A stretch of DNA of 44,469 nt from a virus: IMG/VR virus record IMGVR_UViG_3300039307_000285, positions 1-44,469 of that record; one strand, given 5' to 3'. The notes under the pieces are model-generated. The model worked only from the letters and a program-made list of their open reading frames with translations, was not told where the DNA came from and ran no database searches. A program made the translations under genes and the position numbers. Each line of letters begins with the position of its first letter. The first letter of the stretch is position 1. Positions 6,552-15,750 of the stretch are shown here, one piece after another.

Positions 6552-6688
6552 ATAACGTCCTCGGCGACGGCGGCGGCCGCTTCCTCCACAGTCTTATTGA
6601 TCCAGGCGCTATGGATGAAATGGGCCACCGTGCAGGCGATGATGTTAATCACCAGGATCTTGGCCAGGTCGAAAAGTATCTTTTGCAT
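6548..6688 (-). CDS. Small membrane protein (46 aa)
   Basis: A strong GGAGG stands 5 nt before the ATG at 6688. The product has an N-terminal hydrophobic helix (I-L-F-D-L-A-K-I-L-V-I-N-I-I-A) and an Ala-rich acidic tail. The stop codon TAG is part of palindrome P1, so the tail was fixed by that repeat's insertion. It could be a holin-like or membrane-anchored late protein. Function not recognised. Confidence 0.6.
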   Translation of the reverse strand: MQKILFDLAKILVINIIACTVAHFIHSAWINKTVEEAAAAVAEDVM

Positions 6689-6743
6689 GGGGACCTCCTA
6701 CCGCTATCGGATTTTGCACAGGCGAGACGCCTGTGCCACCGGG

Positions 6744-7625
6744 TTAATATTTGATGATGAAGTTAAAGACCTGGAAAGACGGGTTATAGGGACCAGGTCC
6801 TGCGACAGTCTGAGCCGCCAGTCCACTTGCCAACTGGTAAGTTCCAATGGACATATTATTCTCATCGACCAGGGCATTAATTGAAGCCGATGCCAATGCC
6901 AAAGCCGGCACGCTGAAATCAATCGCGCCCCCGCTTCCCCCCAGGGTCGAGCCGGTGCCGGAGTCGGCTTTGCCCAGGGGAAAGCGCTGCTTCAGGTTGG
7001 GCAGGTTGAAGGTGATGGAACCGTCGCCGGCGCCGTAGGCCGTCCCCAGGATGGAAAATAAAGAGGCATAGGTGGTGCGGGAGACCGCCTGGCCTTGGCA
7101 GAGCAGCCAGCCGGTGGGCGCGGCGGCGCCCCCGTAGGGCATCAGAGCGCCCACCGGAGTTCCCCCGGCGCCTCCCATCATGACCAAGACCCCATCCGTG
7201 GCGTCATAGACCACCAGGGCCGGCTGGTTGGCGGTGAGGGTGGCCCCGACGATGGAGATGGCCCCCAGGCCGTTGATGTTGAGGGTGGCGGCTCCGGTGG
7301 AGTTGACGTTGGGAATGAATTTATAGACGACGCCCCCGACGTAGGCGGTGATGGCGGGATTCAAACTGATGCTGTAGGCGTTGCCGGAATTGGTAGCTAA
7401 CGGCACGCTGGGGTCGAGGGGCCGCAGGGCCACCCAGGCGTTGTTGGCGCTGTTGCGCTGCTTCAGGTAGCCGGTGCCGGTGTCGGCCCAGAGCATGTAG
7501 GCTTCCGGGTTGGAAGGCGCCGCGGGGCCGGAGTTCAGGGTGTTGATGGTATCGAGGGCCAGGTTGAGATTGGCCCGCACCTGGGCGCCGGTGCCGTCGG
7601 GAACGACTAAAGGATTCTGCGACAT
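6744..7625 (-). CDS. Tail-collar fibre protein
   Basis: A 293-aa protein whose C-terminal half carries the phage tail collar domain: G-A-L-M-P-Y-G-G, A-P-T-G-W-L-L-C-Q-G-Q-A-V, then Y-A-S-L-F-S-I-L-G-T-A-Y-G-A-G-D-G and F-N-L-P-N-L-K-Q-R-F. The N-terminal half is a fibre-like shaft. It forms a tail-tip or side fibre that recognises the host surface. It overlaps the upstream zinc-ribbon gene by 19 bp and sits just after the tail-tip gene. The nucleotides after its stop contain palindrome P3 (CACAGGC...GCCTGTG). Confidence 0.85.
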   Translation of the reverse strand: MSQNPLVVPDGTGAQVRANLNLALDTINTLNSGPAAPSNPEAYMLWADTGTGYLKQRNSANNAWVALRPLDPSVPLATNSGNAYSISLNPAITAYVGGVVYKFIPNVNSTGAATLNINGLGAISIVGATLTANQPALVVYDATDGVLVMMGGAGGTPVGALMPYGGAAAPTGWLLCQGQAVSRTTYASLFSILGTAYGAGDGSITFNLPNLKQRFPLGKADSGTGSTLGGSGGAIDFSVPALALASASINALVDENNMSIGTYQLASGLAAQTVAGPGPYNPSFQVFNFIIKY

Positions 7626-7816
7626 TTTATTTTCCCCCTCACCCTAACCCTCTCCCCCATTGGGGGAGAGGGGATAAAGGTTGCTGGCAAGGGCAACTCC
7701 TTGCTGGGCAGATCATTGCACCTATCCCTTTTCCCGCAGATATCGCAAAGGCCATAAGATTTAAACCAGGTCAGGGGCCATTGCCGGTCTAAGGCACAAG
7801 AATCGCAATAAAACAT
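7607..7816 (-). CDS. Small zinc-ribbon protein (69 aa) with repeat-derived tail
   Basis: The ATG at 7816 shares a base with the TAA of the tail-tip gene (TAATG), so it is translationally coupled. M-F-Y-C-D-S-C and L-C-D-I-C-G-K give two CxxC pairs, a zinc ribbon. The last 20 or so residues (P-S-P-P-M-G-E-R-V-R-V-R-G) are encoded by a palindrome with CCTCTCCCCC and GGGGGAGAGG arms at 7646-7673, so the C-terminus is repeat DNA read in frame. Role unknown. Confidence 0.6.
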   Translation of the reverse strand: MFYCDSCALDRQWPLTWFKSYGLCDICGKRDRCNDLPSKELPLPATFIPSPPMGERVRVRGKIKCRRIL

Positions 7817-10767
7817 TATTGGCCCACCTTCCAGTTGAATTCGGAAACCACCGGCGTGACCCCGGCTTGATAGACGGTGAAGACCAGCCTGAGGTTGATC
7901 TTCCAGGCATAATACTGGCCGGGCCGCAAATCCTGCCAGGCGCCCCAGGTGCTGCCGTCGGTGGAAATCTGGAGCTGCACCTTGACGTCGGCCTGCCCGG
8001 CGGCGAGGCCGTCCACGTCCGGGATGGAATCCCAATCGGTCCAGCCGTCGACGTCGGCGGTGGGCAGCACGCTCTCGAAAAGGTAATTGGCGGCCACGGT
8101 GACCAGCTTGGCACTCCCCAGGTTGACGAGCTGGGCCGCGGCGATGGTGTAAGATCCGGGTCCGCCCCCGGAGATCTCCAGGTCGCCGGCGCCGTCCTTG
8201 AAGACGCCTCCGGACATGGCGCCGGGCCAGCCGTTGGCGTAGTCATCGTAGGAGGCCAGGATGGTGGCGATGATGCTGGAATTGGTGACCGCCAGGGAGG
8301 AAGCCGCCCCGTAAAAGCCGTTGTAATGGGCGGCCACCCAATAGGTCCCATCTCCATAGCAGGGGCAGGTGGGGATGGCGGCGCGGGCCACGATCTCGGC
8401 GGTGCCCCAGGCGGCGCCCTTGCGCACCTCGTAATCCATCTGCCGGTAGGCGGCCAGCGGATCGGTGGCCTTATCCCAGGTCAGGGACATTTGGCCCGAC
8501 TGGTAGAAGGAGGCCAGCGAGGTGATGGCGGGCAGCCCCTTGGTCATGGGGGCGCCGCTCAGGTAAAAGGTGTAGGCTTCGACCTCGTCCAGGGATTGGG
8601 TGGCGCCCTGCCAGAGGTTGAAGCTCAAAAATTTAACGTACAGGGTTTGCCCGACCTGGCTGGGATCGAAGGGAATCTTGAAGATGGCCTGGTCCAGGCG
8701 GCAAAAGGCGCTGTTCTGGGCGTGGGCGGTGATGGGGGTCAAATAGGCGCCCCGGCGCAAATAGGTGGCCAGCGTATATTTATTGGCCGCGGTGAGGGTG
8801 GCGGTCTCGTAGCTGATGATCTCGCCATCCAAGAAGCAGGCGGTGGCCATGAGGTCGGCGTCCTGCTGGGTCCCGGAGAAGAGGACGCCCCGGCTCTCGC
8901 TCAAATCGACCTGGCAGGAATCGGCGGTATCGGGGTCGCTGCCGGAGGGGAGCTGCGCCGCCAGGACTCCCATGCGGGCCGGGTTGCTGACCTGTCCCGC
9001 CTGCCGGTAGGTAATGCCGTCGAAGCTGATCCAGACCTGGGCGCCGCCCCAGGCGCTACCGCCGCTGACCGCCAGCCACGCTTCATAGCCCTTCTGGGTG
9101 AGTAGCGCCGGGGCCTCGAAGATGATGGGCGGGTTGATGGCGCCGGGATCGGCATTCCAGTTGAGCTGCAAGCCGCCGCAGGGCTGCAGGGTGTGCACCG
9201 CCGGGGTGCCCGCGGCCTCGGGCCATTCCTCCACCAGGAAGTCGAGGGAGCCGTCGTCCGCCTCTTCGATGGAGATGACGCGGCACATCACTCCGGAGAG
9301 GCCCAACTTGGGCACCGTCAGCTTGACCCAATCCATCGGGTCCGGGAGGAAGTAGCGGCCGTCTAACTTGAAGCCGTAGGTATTGCGGATATAGAGGGAC
9401 TTCTGGAGCATGCACTGGCCGATGAACTGCGCCAGGGTTCGGTTGGTGATGGCGTGGGCCTCGACGTTGGTCTGGATGCGGGGGCCGTATTCATCGATGG
9501 CGGTGAGGTCCTTGGGGTCGGCGATGGCGGGGTTGTAGTTGTTGGCCCGGTCGTAATATTCCATCTGGAACCAGTTGTCGGCGTCGGAGATGGCGGTGCG
9601 GGCCGCGGTCACCGGGGGCTTGTTCTTGTCCGCCAGAAAATCGTCGGGGCCCAGGCTGTAAACCGGCGTCAGGTTGGGGGTGAAGGTGACGACGGGGAGG
9701 TTGGAGGTCCGGGCGCCGTAGATGATATTGACGGCCTTGCCGGCGTCCGCGGCGTTGAAGGTATAGAGGCCGTTGACCACCGAATACTGGCCGGCGTTGG
9801 GAGGCCCGGGGACATTCAGGAAAAAGGCGATATCATTGGCATCCTCCTGCCACCACACGTCAAAGTCCTCCAGCCAGTTGGGCACGGCGACCTGGAAAGG
9901 CGAGGCCGGGATGGTGCAGGCAACGGTGGTGGTGGCGGGCGGCGAGCCGGTGGCGGGGGTGTCGCCATAGGGAACCACCGTGAGCTTGCCCCCGGACCAG
10001 ACGATCTCGGAGTTGGCCAGCTGGCAGACGTAGTTGAGGAAGTCGGCGGCCGTCTGCTGGGTGGTCATCTGGGGGCTCAAGAGAATGGCGTTGGCCAGGC
10101 AGTAGTTGCTGAATTGGGTGAGGTCGCCGATGAGGGAGGGATCCCAGCCGCACCCGTAATTCTTATTGGTGAGAAAGTCGTAGATGATATCCGCGGGGTT
10201 GGCGTCGAGGACTCCCTGGGCCTGGTTGTATTGCTTGAGGCCGGCCACCTCGAAGTTGAAGTTAGGGACCTGGCCGCTGCTGCCGAGGGAGAGGCCGGCC
10301 TTGCAGGCCACCGCCAGGCCGGCGTAGGCCAGGGCCTGGGCCGGGTAGTTGGCGCTGAGGTAGCCCCAGGGAGTCGCCGGCCGCAGCCCGAGGGCGATCT
10401 GATCGAAATAATACGAGGGGGGTTCTACCGTGCTCGCCACGTAAACGTTGGGCACCGCCAGGATCGGCCCCAGGCAGATGCCGATCATCACGTCCATTGT
10501 ATAGAGGTAGGAGGATATCTGGGGCACCGAGGAGCGGGAGGCGGTGCCCCCCTTGCCGCCGCCGCCGCCGCTGCTGGTGCTGGTGTATTGGGGGATGGCC
10601 TGGAAGTTGGCGGCCCAGAGGAGGTTGCCGGGGATGCGCTGCTGGCCGTAGACCAGGGCGATGACCGCGCCCTGGCAGGAGCTTTGCGCCAGGTAGCCCA
10701 TGAGGGGCACCTGCTGCTGGGAGGGGCTCTTGGCCTGCTTCTTGATGGCCCCCCCAAAAAGACTCAT
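7816..10767 (-). CDS. Phage tail-tip / host-specificity protein (J-like, GTA type)
   Basis: A 983-aa protein at the end of the tail module. The N-terminus (S-L-F-G-G, then V-P-L-M-G-Y-L-A-Q-S-S-C-Q-G-A-V-I-A-L-V-Y-G-Q-Q-R-I-P-G-N) is typical of lambda J/GTA tail-tip proteins. The middle has the phage tail protein region (A-D-F-L-N-Y-V-C-Q-L-A-N-S-E-I-V-W-S-G-G-K-L), and the C-terminal third has fibronectin-like beta repeats. It makes the central hub and contacts the host. It follows the NlpC/P60 gene, the order seen in siphophages and gene transfer agents. Confidence 0.85.
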   Translation of the reverse strand: MSLFGGAIKKQAKSPSQQQVPLMGYLAQSSCQGAVIALVYGQQRIPGNLLWAANFQAIPQYTSTSSGGGGGKGGTASRSSVPQISSYLYTMDVMIGICLGPILAVPNVYVASTVEPPSYYFDQIALGLRPATPWGYLSANYPAQALAYAGLAVACKAGLSLGSSGQVPNFNFEVAGLKQYNQAQGVLDANPADIIYDFLTNKNYGCGWDPSLIGDLTQFSNYCLANAILLSPQMTTQQTAADFLNYVCQLANSEIVWSGGKLTVVPYGDTPATGSPPATTTVACTIPASPFQVAVPNWLEDFDVWWQEDANDIAFFLNVPGPPNAGQYSVVNGLYTFNAADAGKAVNIIYGARTSNLPVVTFTPNLTPVYSLGPDDFLADKNKPPVTAARTAISDADNWFQMEYYDRANNYNPAIADPKDLTAIDEYGPRIQTNVEAHAITNRTLAQFIGQCMLQKSLYIRNTYGFKLDGRYFLPDPMDWVKLTVPKLGLSGVMCRVISIEEADDGSLDFLVEEWPEAAGTPAVHTLQPCGGLQLNWNADPGAINPPIIFEAPALLTQKGYEAWLAVSGGSAWGGAQVWISFDGITYRQAGQVSNPARMGVLAAQLPSGSDPDTADSCQVDLSESRGVLFSGTQQDADLMATACFLDGEIISYETATLTAANKYTLATYLRRGAYLTPITAHAQNSAFCRLDQAIFKIPFDPSQVGQTLYVKFLSFNLWQGATQSLDEVEAYTFYLSGAPMTKGLPAITSLASFYQSGQMSLTWDKATDPLAAYRQMDYEVRKGAAWGTAEIVARAAIPTCPCYGDGTYWVAAHYNGFYGAASSLAVTNSSIIATILASYDDYANGWPGAMSGGVFKDGAGDLEISGGGPGSYTIAAAQLVNLGSAKLVTVAANYLFESVLPTADVDGWTDWDSIPDVDGLAAGQADVKVQLQISTDGSTWGAWQDLRPGQYYAWKINLRLVFTVYQAGVTPVVSEFNWKVGQ

Positions 10768-10782
10768 TCCGCTTTTCCCCTT

Positions 10783-11244
10783 TTACCCTTTTTCCCCTGC
10801 CCTTAAAGGCCAGGGGCTGAAGAACTTGCGCTCGCGGCCCTGGAATCTCAGGTTGCCCTGGGCGTGGTCAGTGACCACCCCGAGGCCCACGGCGGCGTGG
10901 ATGATCAAAGGCCACGAGGTGATGATGGCGGCGTGGCTGAAGCAGCGGCCCATCTTCCAGATGACCACGTCACCGGGGCCCTGCTCGCCCTCCGGGATCT
11001 CCCGGCCGAACTGGCTCAGGTATTCGAGGTATTTTTCTTCGCTCTTGTGCAGGTGCCACTGGTAGGCGTAATGCTCCACGGTGATCGCCGGGATGAGGCC
11101 CGCGGCCCGGTAGACCGCCACCAGCAGCATGCCGCAGTCCACCCCGGCGCCCTTGACCATGGCCTCGTGGTGGAAGGGGGTGGAGAGCCAGGTGAGGGCC
11201 TCGTGGATGACGGATTGGCGCTGCGCCGCTTCTAGAATATTCAT
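10783..11244 (-). CDS. NlpC/P60 tail-tip peptidoglycan peptidase
   Basis: A 153-aa protein from the internal ATG at 11244. Catalytic Cys37 is in G-V-D-C-G-M-L-L, His104 in F-S-H-A-A-I-I and a third polar residue His116. This is the NlpC/P60 Cys-His-His arrangement. It probably opens the cell wall during DNA injection. It sits between the DUF2163 and J-like genes, as in lambda (K) and GTAs. The earlier ATG at 11277 lies in a heptamer array, so 11244 is preferred although its ribosome site is weak. Confidence 0.85.
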   Translation of the reverse strand: MNILEAAQRQSVIHEALTWLSTPFHHEAMVKGAGVDCGMLLVAVYRAAGLIPAITVEHYAYQWHLHKSEEKYLEYLSQFGREIPEGEQGPGDVVIWKMGRCFSHAAIITSWPLIIHAAVGLGVVTDHAQGNLRFQGRERKFFSPWPLRAGEKG

Positions 11245-11306
11245 GGTTTTACTGCTCACTGCTCCCTGCTCACTCATAAAGGCGGGATGCGCTGCGCTTT
11301 CCCGCC

Positions 11307-12176
11307 CTACACTGCCGTCGAGGGGGCCGGAATGAAGGGCTGCCCCCCGAAGGCGTTGAGGTTGCTGAACTTGGTGAGGCAGGTGCTCAGCTGCCGGTCG
11401 CAGCCGGCCCAGGCGGTGAAGGCATCTCCGGCCGCCGGGCCGCTGCCGATGAAGGGCACCATGACCGTGACCACCGCGCCGGCATACAACTTGATGGCCC
11501 GGGTCTGCCCGGCCGCGGCCCCGGTGGTCATCTGGATCTTCCCGAGGGTGAACCAGCCGTCGGGCTGGGTCAGGTTGGTGAGAAAGGAGAAGGCGGTGTT
11601 GCCGCCGCTGGCCTGGACATAGCCTCCCTGGGCGAATCCGGCCCGGGCCACGCCGCAGTTGGCGTCGTAAAGGGAGTAGGCGCAGGGCGCCTGGTAGAGC
11701 TGCCAGGGGACCTGCTGGTCCAGGAGCTCCAGAAAGGACTTGACGTTGATCTGGACCTGGCCGTAGTCCACCGCGGGCAGGTCGGCGACCCGGCCCTTGA
11801 AGAGCACCACCGGGTTAAACTGCGCCGGGTTGGCCCAGGAGGCGAAGATCAGCCGGCTCATGGTGACCACCGCGCCGTCGAGGGCGCCTTGGAGCAGGGC
11901 GGTCTGGAAGCCGGCGCCCTCCAGCAGGTTGCCGGTGGTGGCGAAGCAGATGAGGGTGAGGGTATCCACCTGGACGCCCCGGACCTGCTTGAGCTTGCTG
12001 CGCTGCATCAGGGGGCCGGTGGCCGCGTAGGTGTGGCCGCCGATGGTAATGTTGACGTCCGCGGAGGTGAGGTAGAGGTGCGAGCCGTCGGTGAAGGCGA
12101 AGTCGAAGATGTCGGCCTGATAAAATTGCCGGTTGGCGGCCAGGAAGGCGATGAGTCCGGCATCCGCGCTTTTCAT
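11307..12176 (-). CDS. DUF2163 / BR0599-type tail protein
   Basis: 289 aa. The N-terminal domain (Q-A-D-I-F-D-F-A-F-T-D-G-S-H-L-Y-L-T-S-A-D) matches DUF2163. The C-terminal part (A-P-C-A-Y-S-L-Y-D-A-N-C-G-V and A-G-C-D-R-Q-L-S-T-C) matches the phage BR0599 domain with its paired Cys. In GTAs the equivalent is a baseplate hub component that may bind an iron-sulfur cluster. It starts 50 bp after the DUF2460 gene, and its last residues and stop are provided by the start of palindrome P1. Confidence 0.85.
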   Translation of the reverse strand: MKSADAGLIAFLAANRQFYQADIFDFAFTDGSHLYLTSADVNITIGGHTYAATGPLMQRSKLKQVRGVQVDTLTLICFATTGNLLEGAGFQTALLQGALDGAVVTMSRLIFASWANPAQFNPVVLFKGRVADLPAVDYGQVQINVKSFLELLDQQVPWQLYQAPCAYSLYDANCGVARAGFAQGGYVQASGGNTAFSFLTNLTQPDGWFTLGKIQMTTGAAAGQTRAIKLYAGAVVTVMVPFIGSGPAAGDAFTAWAGCDRQLSTCLTKFSNLNAFGGQPFIPAPSTAV

Positions 12177-12196
12177 GGGTTTTTGCCTTTGCCTTT

Positions 12197-12229
12197 ACTG
12201 CTCACTGCTCACTGCTCACTGCTCACTAT
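12197..12229. repeat. Heptamer array, TGCTCAC type
   Basis: Four tandem units preceded by TTTGCC hexamers (12186-12195), between the DUF2460 and DUF2163 genes. On the coding strand the unit reads GTGAGCA and carries TGA. Confidence 0.85.
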
Positions 12230-12828
12230 GCCCTCACCTGCGCCAGGGTGACCTTCTTGGCCGTGGCGTAGGCGATGTTCTCGGCCTGGAGCTCCTCGGT
12301 GTCGTCCTTGAACTTCACCCGGTAATAGAAATAGAAGTCCGCGGTGACGGCGACGCCGGCGCCGGGCGCCGTAGTAAAGGTCACGGTTCCCGCGGCCAGG
12401 TAGGCGATGGTGTAGGTGGCAGGGTTCTGTAAAACCCCATTCAGGTAAATCTTGGGGGCGATGGGGGATTGTTGAATATCATTGCGAGCCTCTACGAAAA
12501 GGCCGCCAAGGCTGCGGATGAACTGGAAAACCGTGGTGCTGCCGTCCCCGGCGCCCAGCGCCGCGGCCTGGGCGAAGTTATCCATCTGGTCGTTGAACAG
12601 GAAGGGGTCGAGGGCGCCCCCGCGGGCGGCGTAGAAGCCCCAGAAGGTCGCCAGGTCGGAGGCGGAACGCAACATGTTGAGGGGAATATCCCATTCATAG
12701 AGAGGCAGCGAGCGCAGGCCCACCCGGGTCTCGTAGCCGCTCTCCGCCTGGTTGTCGAGGGTCTTCCAGAGCTGCCGCTTGGGGATCGGCCAGCCGAGGA
12801 TCAAGGTGGGGAAGATGGCGTTAGACAT
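12226..12828 (-). CDS. DUF2460 distal-tail protein
   Basis: 200 aa, with the family hallmark near the N-terminus: F-P-T-L-I-L-G-W-P, then S-G-Y-E-T-R, L-P-L-Y-E-W-D-I-P and F-W-G-F-Y-A-A-R-G-G-A-L-D-P-F-L-F. This distal tail protein connects tube and hub in GTA-like tails. The ATG has no visible Shine-Dalgarno. It is preceded instead by GGCTACT-type heptamers. The TAG stop runs directly into a TGCTCAC array. Confidence 0.85.
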   Translation of the reverse strand: MSNAIFPTLILGWPIPKRQLWKTLDNQAESGYETRVGLRSLPLYEWDIPLNMLRSASDLATFWGFYAARGGALDPFLFNDQMDNFAQAAALGAGDGSTTVFQFIRSLGGLFVEARNDIQQSPIAPKIYLNGVLQNPATYTIAYLAAGTVTFTTAPGAGVAVTADFYFYYRVKFKDDTEELQAENIAYATAKKVTLAQVRA

Positions 12829-12845
12829 AAGTAGCCAGTAGCCAG

Positions 12846-12893
12846 TGTAGGGGCGGGTTTTACCTGCCCAGGGCGGCTGGAAGCCGCCCCTAC
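12846..12893. repeat. Palindromic element P2 (TAGGGGCGG...CCGCCCCTA)
   Basis: Two adjoining inverted repeats bounded by GTAGGGGCGG and CCGCCCCTAC. Related copies: 15934-15956, 19541-19563, 23071-23093, 24412-24470, 30641-30687, 37014-37067, 37464-37516, 40792-40818, 40917-40938 and 43915-43937. Confidence 0.85.
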
Positions 12894-12928
12894 GTTATTG
12901 CTCACTGCTCACCGCTCACCGCTAACTG

Positions 12929-13288
12929 TCAGTGGCCAGTGGTCAATCCCTTTTTCGGCCTGGTATCCAACAACACTTCCTCAACGCCGGAAATGGAGTC
13001 AATTTCTGAAATCAGGCAGCCTGGGAAAGGCGGCCGCGTATCCTCTGCCGCTTTCCAAACCAGGCCGGTTTTCGGATCATAACCCACCCTCTGATAGCAC
13101 GGCTGACATTCATACTCCACGTTGCCCTCTTCATTGAGGCCAAAGGCGGCTATCATGGCAGCCGGCGTCGCAAAGAGGATATTTTCACAGAAGGGACATT
13201 GGATATAGGGGAATATAGATTTGAGCCCCTCCAAGTCGGCATGCATCACCCGCACCAGTTCTTTTTCGCGCCGCAAAATTTCGGTCAT
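12929..13288 (-). CDS. Zinc-ribbon hypothetical protein (119 aa)
   Basis: Two CxxC pairs (I-Q-C-P-F-C-E-N and Y-E-C-Q-P-C-Y-Q) about 45 residues apart form a zinc ribbon. The N-terminus is a short charged helix (T-E-I-L-R-R-E-K-E-L). Start at 13288 with GAGAGGAAAAG upstream. It lies between the tape measure and DUF2460 genes, a place for small tail-assembly factors, but no family is recognised. The stop TGA and final residues T-G-H come from a GGCCACTG-type repeat. Confidence 0.5.
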   Translation of the reverse strand: MTEILRREKELVRVMHADLEGLKSIFPYIQCPFCENILFATPAAMIAAFGLNEEGNVEYECQPCYQRVGYDPKTGLVWKAAEDTRPPFPGCLISEIDSISGVEEVLLDTRPKKGLTTGH

Positions 13289-13312
13289 CTTTTCCTCTCC
13301 TGCTCTTGCCTT

Positions 13313-13358
13313 TACTGCTCACCGCTCCCTGCTCACCGCTCACCGCTCACCGCTAACT
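13313..13358. repeat. Heptamer array, TGCTCAC/CGCTCAC type
   Basis: Six to seven degenerate heptamers. The TAG stop of the tape-measure gene (13353) lies within it. Confidence 0.8.
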
Positions 13359-15740
13359 GACCGGCACAAAGTTGCGCCCCAGGGCCTGGATGGCCGCGGC
13401 CAGGGCCCGGGGGTTGGCCAGCAGGACCCGCTGCACGTCGGCGCCGTCGAAGGCCACGATTTGCAAGGCGCCGGGCTGGATATTCACGCCGCCAGCGCCG
13501 GGCGCCCCAGCTCCCTGGGCCACCATCCCTCGGACGCCCTGGGCCAGGTTGGCGGGCAGCACCATCTCTTGTGGATGCAGGAGGGCCAGGGAAGCCGAGG
13601 GCACATTCCAGCCTCCGGCCGCGGAGGGGACGTCCCAGCCCCCGGCCGCCGAGGGGACTATTCCGCCGCCTTCAAATGAAAAAAAGGGCAAGGAGGACAA
13701 GCCGCCTCCCATTTCGAAGCTACCGCCCCCCGCGCCCCCGCTGAGAAGCATCCCCATGATCTGCGCCAGCCCGCTGGCCATATAGCTCTCCACAATTTTC
13801 GAAAAGGCCTGCACGAAAGAGGAGATCATGGCGGTGCACAGATTCTGGATAGCTTTTTGCATGGTGGTGCCCTGGATGATCCCCATCACCGAGCCGTCAA
13901 TGGCATTCTGGATGGGGGAAAGCACGCCCTCAATGGTCTGCTTGGTCTTAAGGGCGGCCTGTTCCTGGGCCTTCTGAATTTCTAAGGCCTTTTTTTCCTT
14001 GAACTCCGCGTCCTTCTCCGCCAGCTTTTGCAGCTCGGCGTAGTAGCCGGTCCAGTTGGCCTTGGACTGCTCAATATGGCGCTGCTCCAGGGCCAGGGAC
14101 TGGGCGGTGAGGGCCTGCTCCTGCGCCGCGGCGGTGGAGGCGGAGATCTCGCCGAACTGCTCCTTGAACTTCACCTCCTCCCGGGCGGCGTCGAGGCGCA
14201 TCTGGCCTAACTTCAGGTCGTTGTCCAGGCGGGACTGCTCCATCGTCCGCTGCTGCTTGTCGTATTCCTGGTCGAACTGGGCCTGCTTCTTGAGGACCGC
14301 CTGGTACTCGGAGCTTTTCTCGCCGTAGGTCTTTTTGACGAAGGCGACCTCTTCGGTCATCAGGGCCTTGCGGGCGTCCCAGTTGGTCTTCTCGGAGGTC
14401 ATCTGCCGGTCCAGCTCGGAGATGTGCTCCTTGGCGGCCTCCTGGGCCAGGGCCTTGTTGACCGCGTAGAGCTCCCGGTTCACCGCCAGGTATTCCTTGG
14501 AGCCCTCGGCGCACAGGGCCAGCTTCGATTCCCAGAACTCCTTTTCCTTCTCCTTGGAAAAATCGAGGAAGGCGTTCTGCTCGGTCTTGAGCTGCTCCAG
14601 CTCGTCCTTCCACTGCTGCAGGAGGCCCGGGCCCCCCCCGCCGCCGCCCCCCTTGCCCTTATCCAGGGCAGTATAAGAGGCGCCGCCCTCCCACTCGCCG
14701 CCATGTGTGCCATAAGCGCCGCCCATAGCGGACGGCATCCCGGCCCCGGCGCCTTTGCCGCCCATGCCCCCCAGCCAGCCCCCAACCGCGCCAATAACCC
14801 GGAAACCCAACAGGAGATCCTGAAAGGGGGCGCTGTTGACTATGAACTCGATCCCTTTAATGATGCCGCTGGCAGCTGTCGCAATGATTGGCCCCAGGTT
14901 GGCAAAAGTTTTTCCAAAATCTAGAAGCGTAGGGATTACTTCTGCTCCAATCTTATATTTGACGGCATCGAGGACCAGGTTGACGTCGGCCATGCCGGTT
15001 TGAAATTTGCGGGCCTGGGCCACGCTGTCATCGCCCAGCTGGATGCCCAGCTGCTGGAGGCGGCGGCTGGCTTCCGCCACGTCATCTTGGTGAACCCGGA
15101 GGAGGTCGTTGATGTTCTGCACCCGGGCGCCGAAGGCCGCCAGGGCCGCCTGGTTGCGCTGGTGGCCGACCTGGTATCTCCCCAGGGCCTCAGTGACCCC
15201 GAAATAGATCTTTTCCAGGCTGGAGTTGAGGTCGATATTGACGCCCACCTGGCGGCCCATGTCCACCACGGCGTCGCCGTTGGTCTTGATGTTGCGCTCC
15301 AGCATGCGCAGGGCCTGGGAGACGGTGTCGCTGCTGACGCCGACGCGATTGTAGGCCTCGATTAAGGCCCCGGCTTCGCCTACGCTGATGCCCATCTGGT
15401 TGGAGAGCTTCTTGGCCTCCAGGTTCATCGAGACGTATTGGTCCACCGCGCCCTTGAACAGGGCGCCGCCGCCGAGGATGGCGCCCAGCCCCGCGAAGCC
15501 CGCGGTCAGGCCGGAGATAGTGGAGCTGAGCTGGGTCAGCCCGGCGGAAATCTGGCCGTGCATCTCCTTGAAGCTGTCGGCGATCTGGGAGGTGGCGCCG
15601 GCGGAGCCCGAGCCCAGCTGGTCCAAGTCGGCCTTCATCTGGGCGGTGGCGTCCTGGACCGTGCCCTTGGCCTGGTCGAAGCCGGCCTTGAGCTCGTCGG
15701 CGGTGGCGCCTATCTGGACGTCAATGCGGTCATCGGCCAT
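13353..15740 (-). CDS. Tail tape-measure protein
   Basis: 795 aa. The N-terminus (I-D-V-Q-I-G-A-T-A-D-E-L-K-A-G-F-D-Q-A-K) and the first 300 residues are helical with hydrophobic patches. A long Glu/Lys/Gln-rich coiled coil follows (about 380-620), then a Gly-rich C-terminal domain with P-S-A-A-G-G-W repeated. It sets tail length and passes through the tube during injection. Size, composition and place straight after the G/GT chaperone genes identify it. CCGAGG precedes the ATG. Confidence 0.9.
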   Translation of the reverse strand: MADDRIDVQIGATADELKAGFDQAKGTVQDATAQMKADLDQLGSGSAGATSQIADSFKEMHGQISAGLTQLSSTISGLTAGFAGLGAILGGGALFKGAVDQYVSMNLEAKKLSNQMGISVGEAGALIEAYNRVGVSSDTVSQALRMLERNIKTNGDAVVDMGRQVGVNIDLNSSLEKIYFGVTEALGRYQVGHQRNQAALAAFGARVQNINDLLRVHQDDVAEASRRLQQLGIQLGDDSVAQARKFQTGMADVNLVLDAVKYKIGAEVIPTLLDFGKTFANLGPIIATAASGIIKGIEFIVNSAPFQDLLLGFRVIGAVGGWLGGMGGKGAGAGMPSAMGGAYGTHGGEWEGGASYTALDKGKGGGGGGGPGLLQQWKDELEQLKTEQNAFLDFSKEKEKEFWESKLALCAEGSKEYLAVNRELYAVNKALAQEAAKEHISELDRQMTSEKTNWDARKALMTEEVAFVKKTYGEKSSEYQAVLKKQAQFDQEYDKQQRTMEQSRLDNDLKLGQMRLDAAREEVKFKEQFGEISASTAAAQEQALTAQSLALEQRHIEQSKANWTGYYAELQKLAEKDAEFKEKKALEIQKAQEQAALKTKQTIEGVLSPIQNAIDGSVMGIIQGTTMQKAIQNLCTAMISSFVQAFSKIVESYMASGLAQIMGMLLSGGAGGGSFEMGGGLSSLPFFSFEGGGIVPSAAGGWDVPSAAGGWNVPSASLALLHPQEMVLPANLAQGVRGMVAQGAGAPGAGGVNIQPGALQIVAFDGADVQRVLLANPRALAAAIQALGRNFVPVS

Positions 15741-15750
15741 GTTAACCTCG

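Noticed and set aside
7819-10806. Very long plus-strand frames opposite the tail-tip gene
   Set aside because: Gly/Val/Ala/Asp-rich shadows caused by high GC at third positions of the minus-strand gene. No ribosome sites.
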